Source: Streptomyces sp. ADI95-17
GTDB lineage: Bacteria > Actinomycetota > Actinomycetes > Streptomycetales > Streptomycetaceae
Assembly: GCF_003846175.1 (NCBI RefSeq)
Contig: NZ_ML123047.1
Location: forward strand, 173,525-237,524
Length of the DNA: 64,000 nt
Reading direction: 5' to 3'
Shown piece after piece: positions 50,091-58,578 of the stretch. The notes beneath the pieces are model-generated. The model was not told the DNA's origin, did no database searches, and was given only the letters and a program-made list of their open reading frames with translations. Numbering within the stretch: position 1 is the first letter of the stretch; each line of letters opens with the position of its first letter. Both the position numbers and the translations under genes were made by a program.

Positions 50091-50891
50091 TCAGAGCCGG
50101 CGCCAGCTCCACGTCGTCGCGATCTCCAGCGGATCGATCGGGGTGACGTAGCGGGGCGCGGTGTTCAGCCCGTTCGGCGGGCCGGACTGCGGTTCCACGC
50201 AGACCGCCTCGTCCTGCTCGTCGTAGATCACGACCCACTCGGTCCGGCTCTTCACGGTCAGCTCCAGCTGCTCCGGCCAGGTGAGTGTCACCTCGACACC
50301 GTCCGGCATCCCGAAGCAGTCGTCCCAGGGGCCGCCCAGGGGCGGGATGCGGCGGCCGGTCGGCAGATGGTTCTCGCCGCGCTCCTCCTGCCAGGCCGCG
50401 TCGAAGGCCAGCTCCACGTCCTTGCCACCGCCGCCGAGGTTGCGCAGGAACCACGGGTGCCAGCCGGCCTGCGCCGGGAACGAGTCCCCGTACGTCTCGA
50501 TGCCGAAGGCGAGGGTGAGCGAATCCTCGGCCAACTCGAATGTCTGGGTCACCCGGCCCGGATACGGCCAGGGCTCGGCGAGGTCGTAGTAGAACGACGC
50601 CTCCCGCTCGCCCAGCCGGGCGGTGCGCCAGGCGGTGTCCCGGCCGGTGCCGTGGATGGCGTGCGGCGGGGAGTTCAGCGGCAACCGGTGCGGGACGTCG
50701 CCGTTGTGGAACAGCCCGTTCTCGGTGCGCCCGCACCACGGCACCATCGGGAAGCAGCCGTACCGCTCCCCCTGCCGCAGCAGTTCGGTGCCATCGATCC
50801 GCAGGCTGTCGATGCGACAGCCGTTGGCGGGATTCACGGTCAACTCTGCGTCGCCGACGGACAGCCGGACGTCCTTCTCGCTGCTACTCAC
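50091..50891 (-). CDS. Aldose 1-epimerase family protein
   Basis: The protein is 266 aa from a GTG. The beta-sandwich mutarotase/YeaD-like fold is indicated by ANGCRIDSLRIDGTELLR, PMVPWCGRTENGLFH, the His motif PPHAIHGTGRDTAWR, QAGWHPWFLRNLGG and the closing CVEPQSGPPNGLN. His in HAIHG and WHPWF match the catalytic pair of the family. The sugar specificity is unknown. It is probably co-transcribed upstream of pyrE, with a gap of about 50 bp. Confidence 0.9.
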   Translation of the reverse strand: MSSSEKDVRLSVGDAELTVNPANGCRIDSLRIDGTELLRQGERYGCFPMVPWCGRTENGLFHNGDVPHRLPLNSPPHAIHGTGRDTAWRTARLGEREASFYYDLAEPWPYPGRVTQTFELAEDSLTLAFGIETYGDSFPAQAGWHPWFLRNLGGGGKDVELAFDAAWQEERGENHLPTGRRIPPLGGPWDDCFGMPDGVEVTLTWPEQLELTVKSRTEWVVIYDEQDEAVCVEPQSGPPNGLNTAPRYVTPIDPLEIATTWSWRRL

Positions 50892-50916
50892 CCGACCGAC
50901 ACTACTGGCGCGAGGG

Positions 50917-51882
50917 CTACCGTCGCCGCCTCAGCGCCCGGGTCACCACCACGGCGGACGCCAGCGCGAGCGCGGCGGCCGGGGCGACCCAGCGGAGTGT
51001 GGCGCCCGCAGTGGTCGAATCGGGTGACGGGACGGGGGCGTACCGGCCGCGCGGCGGCGCGTGGTCGACCTCCTCTGCGCTGCGGCCGATCATCGTCCGC
51101 CTGGCGTGCGCGGCCTCCGCCGGGAGGTCTTCGGGGGTGGTGAACTCCGCCTCGGACGCCGGGTCGAGGGACGGCGGGGGCACGGGCGCATCGAAGACGG
51201 AGCCGGTGCCCGGGGGGTTCCCCGGGACCTCGGGCCCTCCCGCCGCGGGCGCCTCGTCGGCCGTGGCGTCATGGGTGGGCGGCACGTCGTCGGTGCCGCC
51301 GGTGCCACCGGCCTCCGGGACGGCGTCGTGGGCGGTGGCCGCGCCGGTCGTGTCGGCCTCCTCGGCCGCCTCCTCGATGGCCTGCTCCACGGCCTCGCCG
51401 AGCGGCCCGTCCGGTTCACCACCGGTCGCCAGCGTCTCCGTCACCAGCTGCTGGGCAAAGCGGTCCAGCAGCCGGTGGGCCGCCGCGAGCACCGCCGCCG
51501 CGTCCAGCTCCAGGAGCCGGCCGTCACCGCTCGCCGTACCCGTGAAGCCGATCGCCGTACCGCCGTCGCGCTCGGTCAGCCCGATCGTCAGGCTCAGCTT
51601 CACCGAGCCGCCGCCCCGGGCCTCGGCGCCCTCGCCCGTCACCAGGACTCCCGCCCCGGGCGCACCCTCCGGGCCGTCCTGCGGCGCATCGGTGAGCCGC
51701 AGCGCGCCGCGGTAAGTGATCGTGTGGCCGTCGACCCGGATCCGGAGCCGGCCGGACAGCGGGCCCGCGGACGCGTCGGCGTCCTGCTGCAGCCCCGGCA
51801 CACAGCGCGCGACGCGGGCGGGGTCACCCAGCGTCCGCCTCAGGGACGGGACCGGAACCGGAACGAACACCTCATGCTCCAT
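50917..51882 (-). CDS. SRPBCC/CoxG-like protein with C-terminal membrane anchor
   Basis: The protein is 321 aa. Residues 1-155 form a CO-dehydrogenase-subunit-G-like SRPBCC domain (VPVPSLRRTLGDPARVARCV, PGLQQDADASAG, GTAIGFTGTASGDGRLLELD, LLDRFAQQLVTETLA). A long acidic, disordered linker (residues about 165-270, Glu/Ala/Thr/Gly-rich) leads to one membrane helix (LRWVAPAAALALASAVVVTR) and an Arg-rich end. No carbon monoxide dehydrogenase genes are nearby, so it is a lipid- or ligand-binding SRPBCC protein. Confidence 0.82.
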   Translation of the reverse strand: MEHEVFVPVPVPSLRRTLGDPARVARCVPGLQQDADASAGPLSGRLRIRVDGHTITYRGALRLTDAPQDGPEGAPGAGVLVTGEGAEARGGGSVKLSLTIGLTERDGGTAIGFTGTASGDGRLLELDAAAVLAAAHRLLDRFAQQLVTETLATGGEPDGPLGEAVEQAIEEAAEEADTTGAATAHDAVPEAGGTGGTDDVPPTHDATADEAPAAGGPEVPGNPPGTGSVFDAPVPPPSLDPASEAEFTTPEDLPAEAAHARRTMIGRSAEEVDHAPPRGRYAPVPSPDSTTAGATLRWVAPAAALALASAVVVTRALRRRR

Positions 51883-51927
51883 GGAAACCGAGCCTACTCA
51901 GCCCCGGCCGTCACGTCAGCGGTTCCG

Positions 51928-52080
51928 CCTCCCGAGCCCCCCGCCGACCCGGATCACCACCACCGGCCCACCGGCCCTCCCGAGACCCCCCACCGACCCC
52001 GACCACCACCACCGGCCCACCGGCCCTCCCGAGACCCCCCACCGACCCCGACCACCACCACCCGCTCACCGGTCCTCCCA
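51928..52080. repeat. 49-bp tandem array derived from the speE 3' end
   Basis: Copies beginning CCTCCCGAG start at 51928, 51976 and 52025, and a related start CCTCCCAGT at 52074 lies inside the end of the spermidine synthase gene. Spacing is 48, 49 and 49 bp. The unit repeats the stop-codon region of that gene. Confidence 0.88.
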
Positions 52081-53664
52081 GTACCGCGGATGCACCAGCG
52101 TCGACGGCTCCAGCCCCGGCAGCCGGTCGCGCTCCGTCCGCCGCCCCGATTCGACCAGCTCCGGCTCCGTCATCGACCGCAGCTCCGGCGCCTTCCGGGC
52201 GAGACCGAGCTCCGGTTCCTTCCCCGGACCGGCGAGGACGAAGCCCCAGCCGTGCGCGCGCTGCGCCCGGTGCGTGGCCCGGTCGGGTCCGGCCGCGGAA
52301 TCGGCCGGCCGGCCACCGGTCCGGTACGGGCAGGTACGCAGGCCCGCCGCCCGCATCGACGCCTCGACCGTCCAGAACGTGCGCGGCCGGGACACCGATG
52401 GGCCTCCGTGCACCACCACCCGGCCGCCGGGCGCGAGCGCCTCGGCGACCAGGCCGTAGAACTCCGCCGAGTAGAGCTTCGTGCTGGTGGAGATCCCGGG
52501 GTCGGGCAGATCGGAGATCACCACGTCGTAGCTGCCGTGCGCCGCCCGCAGCCAGTTGAAGGCGTCGGCGGTGACGGCGGTGAGCCGGGGGTCGCCGAAC
52601 GCGTGGCCGTTCAGCTCCGAAAGCGCCGGGTCGGTACGGGCCAGCCGGGTGACGCCCCGGTCCAGCTCGACCACGGTGACATCGCGTACGTCCGGGTAGC
52701 GCAGCACCTCCCGGGCGGCCAGGCCGTCACCGCCGCCCAGGATCAGCACGCGGGCGTGCGGCCCGTTCATCGCGGGGTGCACCAGCGCCTCGTGGTAGCG
52801 GTACTCGTCGCGCGCGCTGACCCGCAGCCGGCCGTCCAGATACAGGTCCAGCGAGCTGCGGCCCGACCCCGTCAGCACCACCTCCTGGACCTCGGTCTGC
52901 ACCGCGACCCGCACCCCGTCCCCGTACACCGCGCGCCGCGCCGCCCGCTCGAAGTCGTCGACAAGCGCGGTGGCGACCGCCAGCACCGCGATCACCGCCA
53001 CGTTGAACACGATCAGCAGCCAGCGCGAGCGCGGGCTGAGGTCCCGCCGGAACACCCACAGCACCAGCGCCCCGCCCGCCGCCGCGTTGACCGCGCCGGT
53101 GAACAGCGCCCCGGTGAGCTGCCCGAGCATCGGCAGCAGCAGGAACGGGAAGGCGAGCCCGCCGACCAGCGCGCCCACGTAGTCGGCGGCGAAGAGATCC
53201 GCGACGGCCCCGCCCGCGTCCTGCCGGTCGACGCGCTGGATCAGCGTCATCAGCAGCGGGATCTCCGCACCGATCAGGATCCCGATCGTGAGCGAGAACC
53301 CGACCAGGGCGTACCGCGACTCCCCGATCCAGGCGAACGACGCGTACAGCACCAGCGCCGAGGAACCGCCGACGAGCGCGAGCGCCCCCTCGATCAGCCC
53401 GAAACCCACTGCGGCACGGCTGCGTAAACGTTTCGCGAGAAGCGAGCCGACGCCCATCGCGAAGACCATCACGGACAGCACGACCGAGGCCTGGGTGACG
53501 GAATCACCGATCAGATACGAGGCGAGCGCCACCAGTTCGAGCTCGTACACCAAGCCGCAGGCGGCACAGATGAAGACAGCGGCGAGCACGAGATACCGAC
53601 CGGTCCTCGGCCGTACGGGAAGACACGCCGCGCCCCCTCGCAGCGACACCTGCTGGTCGATCAT
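52066..53664 (-). CDS. speE: Membrane-bound spermidine synthase-like protein
   Basis: The protein is 532 aa. About seven N-terminal helices (YLVLAAVFICAACGLVYELE to SRWLLIVFNVAVIAVLAVAT, residues 20-230) precede the aminopropyltransferase domain: DEYRYHEALVHPAM, the nucleotide motif VLILGGGDGLAAREVLRYP, VTVVELDRGVTRLA, DAFNWLRAAHGSYDVVISDL with the PDP that carries the catalytic Asp. The enzyme type moves an aminopropyl group from decarboxylated AdoMet to a polyamine, and such long actinobacterial forms are common. It is preceded by DUF2617 on the same strand. Confidence 0.92.
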   Translation of the reverse strand: MIDQQVSLRGGAACLPVRPRTGRYLVLAAVFICAACGLVYELELVALASYLIGDSVTQASVVLSVMVFAMGVGSLLAKRLRSRAAVGFGLIEGALALVGGSSALVLYASFAWIGESRYALVGFSLTIGILIGAEIPLLMTLIQRVDRQDAGGAVADLFAADYVGALVGGLAFPFLLLPMLGQLTGALFTGAVNAAAGGALVLWVFRRDLSPRSRWLLIVFNVAVIAVLAVATALVDDFERAARRAVYGDGVRVAVQTEVQEVVLTGSGRSSLDLYLDGRLRVSARDEYRYHEALVHPAMNGPHARVLILGGGDGLAAREVLRYPDVRDVTVVELDRGVTRLARTDPALSELNGHAFGDPRLTAVTADAFNWLRAAHGSYDVVISDLPDPGISTSTKLYSAEFYGLVAEALAPGGRVVVHGGPSVSRPRTFWTVEASMRAAGLRTCPYRTGGRPADSAAGPDRATHRAQRAHGWGFVLAGPGKEPELGLARKAPELRSMTEPELVESGRRTERDRLPGLEPSTLVHPRYWEDR

Positions 53665-53748
53665 GATGCGAACGCTACGTCACGATTACGTGGCAGCCTG
53701 TCACCCACAAGGGTGTAAGTGGTGTGCTCACAACGGAGTTGGGGCTAC

Positions 53749-54270
53749 TCAGAACGCAGCCGCCGGCATCCGCACTCCCACTCGGGTGCGTGTCACCACC
53801 AACTGCCCCTCCTGCGGGTACGCGTGCCAGGTGCGCCAGCGCACCTGGCCCTCGGCCCGCTGGGCGAGCATGGCGGTGAAGGCGTGCGGGCTGCCGGGGA
53901 ACGTCCCGGCGAGACCCTGCGGATGGTCGGCCACCAGCGCGAGCAGCTCCTGCGCGCGCCCCGCGAACGAGCCCTCCGAGAGCGTCTCGACGCGCGCAGC
54001 GAATTCGTACTCCCATTCCCCGAGTCGCTTGGAGACACCGAGCGGGAGCGGGGTGCTGCTCCCGGGGATGCAGGCGACGGTTTCGGAGCAGGTGCCGCGG
54101 TCCTCCTCAAGAAGCACCTGGTGGGAGGCGCCGAGCAGGCGCATCTGAAGCCTGGCACCCGCGAGATCGAGGTCGAGCACGGCCAGGGCGGGGAGCGGTT
54201 CGCGCCCCAGCGCCCAGGCCAGATCGGCAGCACGGGTATCGGAATAAGCCGTCTGGAGGGTCGTGAGCAT
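53749..54270 (-). CDS. DUF2617 family protein
   Basis: The protein is 173 aa from the ATG at 54270 (MLTTLQTAYSDTRAADLAWA). The alternation of strands and short helices (ALAVLDLDLAGARLQMRLLG, SHQVLLEEDRGTCSETVACI, RWRTWHAYPQEGQLVVTRTR) matches DUF2617, a conserved actinobacterial family that I remember next to the spermidine synthase gene. Its role is unknown. It is probably in one transcript with speE, about 85 bp away. Confidence 0.85.
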   Translation of the reverse strand: MLTTLQTAYSDTRAADLAWALGREPLPALAVLDLDLAGARLQMRLLGASHQVLLEEDRGTCSETVACIPGSSTPLPLGVSKRLGEWEYEFAARVETLSEGSFAGRAQELLALVADHPQGLAGTFPGSPHAFTAMLAQRAEGQVRWRTWHAYPQEGQLVVTRTRVGVRMPAAAF

Positions 54271-54514
54271 GAGTCGGCTCCGCAAGCAAGCATGGACACA
54301 TGGACAGGGGACGCCCCCGGCGCGATGCGCGTGGGAGGTGGGTAGCGCCCGATCAGGTCCAACTGGGGTCCGAGGGCTGAAAGTTCTCTCAACCGAGGGA
54401 ACCACGAATAAGTCACATCCACAGCGTTTTTATCCAACTTGCCGTGGTTTCCATCCCCTCGGGGGCCCCTCGGTTCATCTGTTCACCGCCAACCCGCGAA
54501 AAGCCCCAACAAAA
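54271..54514. other. Intergenic region upstream of DUF2617
   Basis: This stretch, 244 bp up to the next terminator, is unusually AT-rich near 54395-54440 and probably holds the DUF2617-speE promoter. An imperfect dyad pairs GGGAACCACG near 54400 with CGTGGTTTCC near 54445. No gene is visible. Confidence 0.45.
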
Positions 54515-54548
54515 AGGTGCCCGGCGGGAGTTCACCCGCCGGGCACCT
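54515..54548 (-). terminator. Rho-independent terminator of the Cys/Gly-rich gene
   Basis: Perfect 14-bp arms 54515-54528 and 54535-54548 with a 6-nt loop are followed on the minus strand by TTTTTG. This is one of few T-tailed terminators in the window. Confidence 0.9.
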
Positions 54549-54567
54549 CCGGAACCAGCCGTCCGGA

Positions 54568-54858
54568 TCAGCTTCCTCCGCCGCATCCGCCACCGCCGCC
54601 GCACGAGGAACCGCCACCGCACGAGGAGTGTCCGCCGCCGCAGGAATGGCCACCGGAGTGTCCGGAGTGCCCGCTTCCGCAGGACGAACCACCGCCCCCG
54701 TCACCCCCCGCCCACCAGCCGCCACCCGCGCTGCCGCCGGCGGCCCCCCGCCGCACACCGCGCCTGCCCGCCTTCGACCGGTTCCCGGCGCGGACCAGGA
54801 CCGAGACGAACAGCACGATCAGAACGACCGCTACCACCACACCGACGAAAACACCCAT
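54568..54858 (-). CDS. Small membrane protein with Cys/His/Gly-rich tail
   Basis: The protein is 96 aa from the ATG at 54858 (a GTG nine bases earlier is also possible). One membrane helix (MGVFVGVVVAVVLIVLFVSV) is followed by a basic stretch (NRSKAGRRGVRRG) and then about 55 residues of Gly, Ser, Cys and His, with six Cys (GSSCGSGHSGHSGGHSCGGG and more). The topology suggests a cytoplasmic tail, by the positive-inside rule. The tail could bind metal or be flexible. Own terminator and ribosome spacing support a real gene. Confidence 0.7.
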   Translation of the reverse strand: MGVFVGVVVAVVLIVLFVSVLVRAGNRSKAGRRGVRRGAAGGSAGGGWWAGGDGGGGSSCGSGHSGHSGGHSCGGGHSSCGGGSSCGGGGGCGGGS

Positions 54859-54995
54859 CGACCTCACGACCTTCCGTCCCCCGAAGCGAGGTCCCCCGCT
54901 TCCATGCGCTTTCTACGTGTGTGGGGGATGCCCCCACCCCCGAACGGCCAAAGCAGACTTGAGCAACTCCAGAGCTTTTGCGCAGGATGACAGCC

Positions 54996-56165
54996 ATGAC
55001 ACAGGGACGACCGCTGCTCAACCGCCGCCTCGCCGAGTTCGGTACCACGATCTTCGCGGAGATGTCGGCGCTTGCCGTACGGACCGGCTCCATCAACCTC
55101 GGCCAGGGCTTCCCCGACACCGACGGCCCCGAAGAGATCCGCGAGGCCGCGGTCCGGGCGCTGCGCGACGGGCACGGCAACCAGTACCCACCGGGCCCCG
55201 GCATCCCCGAACTGCGCACCGCGATCGCCGACCACCAGCAACGGCGCTACGGCCTCGCCCACGACCCCGACACCGAGGTCCTGGTCACCGCCGGGGCCAC
55301 CGAGGCCATCGCCGCGTCCCTGCTGGCGCTGCTGGAGCCCGGCGACGAGGTCATCGCCTTCGAGCCCTTCTACGACTCCTACGCCGCCTGCATCGCCATG
55401 GCGGGCGGCCGTCGCGTGCCGCTGACCCTCCGCGCCCCGGACTTCCGCCCCGATCTCGACGCCCTCCGGGACGCGATCACCCCCCGCACCCGGCTGCTGC
55501 TGCTGAACAGCCCGCACAACCCGACCGGCATGGTCCTCACCCGCGAGGAACTCACCACGATCGCCGAACTGGCGGTGGAGCACGACCTCCTCGTGGTCAC
55601 CGACGAGGTCTACGAACACCTGGTCTTCGAGGGCGAGCACATCCCGCTGATCTCACTGCCCGGCATGCGCGACCGCACGGTCTCCATCTCGTCCGCCGGC
55701 AAGACCTTCTCGTACACCGGCTGGAAAGTGGGCTGGGTCACCGCGAGCGCCCCGCTGGTCGCCGCGGTCCGGACCGCCAAGCAGTATCTGACCTACGTCA
55801 GCGCGGGCCCGTTCCAGTACGCCGTCGCCGAGGCGCTGCGCCTGCCGGACTCCTACTTCGACGGCTTCCGCGCCGACCTCCGCCACAAGCGCGATCTGCT
55901 CGGCGAGGGCCTGCGCGCGGCCGGGTTCGACGTCTACCAGCCGCAGGGCACGTACTTCATCACCACCGACATCACGCCCTTCGGCGAGAAGGACGCCTAC
56001 GCCTTCTGCCGCGCGCTGCCCGAACGCTGCGGCGTCGTCGCCGTCCCCAACTCCGTCTTCTACGACGACCCGGACGCCGGGCGCAGCCAGGTGCGCTTCA
56101 CCTTCTGCAAGAAGGAGGACGTCCTGCGGGAGGCGGCCGGCCGGCTGGGGCGCCTGGCGCCCTGA
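54996..56165 (+). CDS. Class I/II PLP-dependent aminotransferase (methionine/kynurenine type)
   Basis: The protein is 389 aa. It opens NRRLAEFGTTIFAEMSALAV and INLGQGFPDTDGPEEIREAA, close to glutamine-phenylpyruvate, methionine and kynurenine aminotransferases. The substrate loop is NQYPPGPGIPELRTAIADH, the Asn/Pro motif LNSPHNPTGMVL, Asp in VTDEVYEHLVF, the PLP Lys in SISSAGKTFSYTGWKVGW, and the closing Arg in RSQVRFTFCKK. Starts at 54987 and 54996 are possible; AGGA is better placed for 54996. It may transaminate 2-oxo acids such as KMTB. Confidence 0.92.
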   Translation: MTQGRPLLNRRLAEFGTTIFAEMSALAVRTGSINLGQGFPDTDGPEEIREAAVRALRDGHGNQYPPGPGIPELRTAIADHQQRRYGLAHDPDTEVLVTAGATEAIAASLLALLEPGDEVIAFEPFYDSYAACIAMAGGRRVPLTLRAPDFRPDLDALRDAITPRTRLLLLNSPHNPTGMVLTREELTTIAELAVEHDLLVVTDEVYEHLVFEGEHIPLISLPGMRDRTVSISSAGKTFSYTGWKVGWVTASAPLVAAVRTAKQYLTYVSAGPFQYAVAEALRLPDSYFDGFRADLRHKRDLLGEGLRAAGFDVYQPQGTYFITTDITPFGEKDAYAFCRALPERCGVVAVPNSVFYDDPDAGRSQVRFTFCKKEDVLREAAGRLGRLAP

Positions 56166-56171
56166 AACCGG

Positions 56172-56216
56172 CCCACCCCGGGGCGGCGGTCGTGAGGACC
56201 GCCGCCCCGGGGTGGG
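56172..56216. terminator. Bidirectional terminator, 20-bp stem
   Basis: Perfect arms 56172-56191 and 56197-56216 with a 5-nt loop lie between the convergent aminotransferase and YbjN genes. Confidence 0.92.
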
Positions 56217-56237
56217 ATGTCACTGCCGTACGAGGGC

Positions 56238-56798
56238 TCAGGCGCCCGGGGGGACGTCGCCGTCCTCCGGTGCCTTCTCCTCGGCCGGGGCCAGGCCCAG
56301 GCGCTCCTGCAGCCACTTGTCGAACTCGATCGAGGCGCGCACCCAGCTGACCGTCGACGAGACGAAGTGCTCCAGGCTGACGCCCGTACCGATGAGCATC
56401 TGCGCCTCACCGATCAGACGGACCGAGACCTCGGTCTCCTCGGAGCCCTCCTCGGGCTCGTGGGTGTGCGTGTAGACCTTGGGCCACAGGGTGCGGCGGT
56501 TCCAGTCGTCGATCGCGTCGAGCAGGACCGGGCGCTGGTCCGCGGCGTGCGGGCGGTCGTAGAACGTACGGACCGAGAAGACCTGCTGCTCGTCCTCGCC
56601 CCGGAACATGAAGTACGTCCGGAAGTCCTCCCACGGCGCCGCGAGGTCGCCCTCGTCGTCGACGACGAACTTCAGCTCCATCTGTTCGAGGAGCTGCTTG
56701 ACGAGGTCCTGGTCAGGGACAACGGGGCCCTCGGGTCCTGCCGCCTGCGGTTCGGGCTGGCCCCCGAAATTCGGAATCGAGGACGGATCGATAGACAT
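56238..56798 (-). CDS. YbjN-domain protein
   Basis: The protein is 186 aa and acidic. After a disordered N-terminus, the YbjN (T3SS-chaperone-like) domain runs from about residue 30 to 165 (LVKQLLEQMELKFVVDDEGD, RTYFMFRGEDEQQVFSVRTF, LDAIDDWNRRTLWPKVYTHT, ISVR-like LIGEAQMLIGTGVSLEHFV). Such proteins are sensory or chaperone-like, without known catalysis. ATG start at 56798. It ends at a strong terminator. Confidence 0.88.
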   Translation of the reverse strand: MSIDPSSIPNFGGQPEPQAAGPEGPVVPDQDLVKQLLEQMELKFVVDDEGDLAAPWEDFRTYFMFRGEDEQQVFSVRTFYDRPHAADQRPVLLDAIDDWNRRTLWPKVYTHTHEPEEGSEETEVSVRLIGEAQMLIGTGVSLEHFVSSTVSWVRASIEFDKWLQERLGLAPAEEKAPEDGDVPPGA

Positions 56799-56907
56799 CG
56801 CTGGGTACTCCTGTGGATCGCACGTGGTTTCCTGTCGACGACCCTAGCCGCGTTTCGCGGCCAGGGGGTCTTCCAGGGCCTGCCGGTCGTGATCGGCCGG
56901 ACACGCC

Positions 56908-58173
56908 CTAAGCACTACGGGGAGTCATCTGCCCATCGGACACCCGTGCCCGCGCCCAGGCGGCGGCGGCGAGAATCGCGCACAGCACCCCGAGGAGTCC
57001 GGACGCGCCGATGGTGTTCGCCGAGGAGCCGGTCAGCTCCGTCGCCACGCCCCCCGCGGCGACACCGATCCCCTGCATGGCGGTCACCCCCGACCTGGCG
57101 AGTCCGAGCGCCTGGCCACGCCGGTCGACCGGGGTCAGGAGTACGAAGGTGGCCCCGGCGGTGATCTGGTAGGCGGAGCACACCCCGGCCACCAGCAGCA
57201 GGAACATGGCCACGCCCACACTGGGGTCGAGCCAGTAGGCGAGCAGCGGCAGATTCGCACCGATCGCCAACGGCCCGAGCAGGCGGCGCCGCGACTCGTC
57301 GCCGACCTTGGCGCGGCCCAGCAGCGCCGCTCCCAGCACCATTCCCGCCGGATGCGAGGCGAGCAGGAGTCCCACCGAGTAGGCGCCGCCGCCGGCCTCG
57401 TCCGCGAACGGGGCCGCCAGCCCCTCCGGCAGGACGACGAAGCCCGCGAGCCACCCCAGCGCCAGCAGGGACCGGAGCCTGCGGTCCGACCAGATCAGCG
57501 CGGCCGCGCCCCCGACCTGTGCGCCGAGCCGCGTCTTGCGGGCGTCGGCACTCGCCGAGGGACGGGCCTTCACGCCGACCCTGATCAAGGTCGCCGAGAG
57601 AAGGAAGGTCGCCGCGTTCACGCCCAGGGAGAGGTTGCTGCCCAGCCACGCGGCCAGCAGACCGCCGCCGGCGAAGCCGACCAGCTGCCCGACCTGGTTG
57701 GTGATCTGCATGACCCGCTGGCCGCGTTCGTATCTCTGCGTGCCGAGCACGGTGGGCAGCAGCGCGCCCTGGGCGGCGCCGAAGGGCGCCTCGGCCAGCT
57801 GCGCCAGCACCAGCAGCCCGGCCAGCAGCGGCAGGGGCATCCCGGGCAGGGCCATCAGCCCGACCAGCACCATCCGCAGCAGGTCGCAGCTGATCATGAC
57901 CGTACGCCGGGGGAAACGGTCCGCCAGGCCGGACAGGAGCACCCCGGACAGCAGCGCGGGCAAGGTGGTCAGCGCGTACGTCGCAGCGGTCCACCCCGGC
58001 GAGTCGGTGCGTTCGAACACGAGCAACGACAGTGCCACGCGTGCCAGTTGGTCGCCCAGGATCGACTGGGCGTAGGCAGCCCAGAGGGTACGGAATTCGC
58101 CAAGGTGAAAGAGATTGTCAGATCTGGGCTTTTTGAGCCCCGGATTTATCTCATCGCCCATCCGCTCGTTCAT
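56908..58173 (-). CDS. MFS transporter (12-helix, enterobactin-exporter-like)
   Basis: The protein is 421 aa. It opens FRTLWAAYAQSILGDQLARV, with motif SGLADRFPRRTVMISCDLLR and helices in two groups of six (LPALLSGVLLSG, VGLMALPGMPLPLLAGLLVL, FVVLPEGLAAPFADEAG, GVAMFLLLVAGVCSAYQ). This matches the MFS_3/EntS-like class. The substrate is unknown. ATGs at 58173 and 58161 are both in frame. A promoter should lie in the long gap upstream. Confidence 0.88.
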   Translation of the reverse strand: MNERMGDEINPGLKKPRSDNLFHLGEFRTLWAAYAQSILGDQLARVALSLLVFERTDSPGWTAATYALTTLPALLSGVLLSGLADRFPRRTVMISCDLLRMVLVGLMALPGMPLPLLAGLLVLAQLAEAPFGAAQGALLPTVLGTQRYERGQRVMQITNQVGQLVGFAGGGLLAAWLGSNLSLGVNAATFLLSATLIRVGVKARPSASADARKTRLGAQVGGAAALIWSDRRLRSLLALGWLAGFVVLPEGLAAPFADEAGGGAYSVGLLLASHPAGMVLGAALLGRAKVGDESRRRLLGPLAIGANLPLLAYWLDPSVGVAMFLLLVAGVCSAYQITAGATFVLLTPVDRRGQALGLARSGVTAMQGIGVAAGGVATELTGSSANTIGASGLLGVLCAILAAAAWARARVSDGQMTPRSA

Positions 58174-58578
58174 GCGGGCACGCTACCGACTGTCGAATTC
58201 GGCCCCCAAACCTGCTCGCGAGCAGGCCACGGAGGACGCTCCGGGGTGTCCTGATTATTCGCGCACCGTCGGGCGAGCACTGTCCGCACCCGGGCGGAAC
58301 TCCCTTGTCAAAGACGGGTGATACGTCCCGGGCGGAGCCGGTCCGGGAGAGGCCGCCCCCCGGTGCGGAGCCGGGCGTTTGGCGCAATATCGATGTTGAA
58401 CGATGGATCACCAATGACGGCGATGATTCCCTCCCATCCCGTTCCTTACGGAATCACCGCTTTCTCGCGGAATCACCGCGATGTCTCCGTCCCGCGCGGG
58501 CGGCGCCGATGGCAGGGCCCCGGCCGGGGACACCTGGTCCTCCGGCCGGGGCCCGGCACCGATCGGGCCGGGTGCCCG
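58174..58578. other. 405-bp gap between MFS gene and clpB
   Basis: No convincing gene lies here. The MFS promoter should be near 58174-58260. CGGAATCACCGC occurs at 58449-58460 and 58468-58479, a 12-bp direct repeat 19 bp apart, followed by the clpB terminator. Confidence 0.6.
58515..58554 (-). terminator. clpB terminator
   Basis: Arms 58515-58527 and 58542-58554 pair over 13 bp with a 14-nt loop, about 25 bp after the clpB stop. Confidence 0.85.

Noticed and set aside
51061..53427. 788-codon plus-strand frame opposite the CoxG-like and spermidine synthase genes
   Set aside because: Arg/Gly/Pro-rich shadow of two real minus-strand genes. It also runs through the 49-bp repeat array.
54978..54996. 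TTG start for the aminotransferase at 54978
   Set aside because: ATG codons at 54987 and 54996 have better ribosome-binding-site spacing, and homologous N-termini begin near the MTQGRPLLNRR segment.
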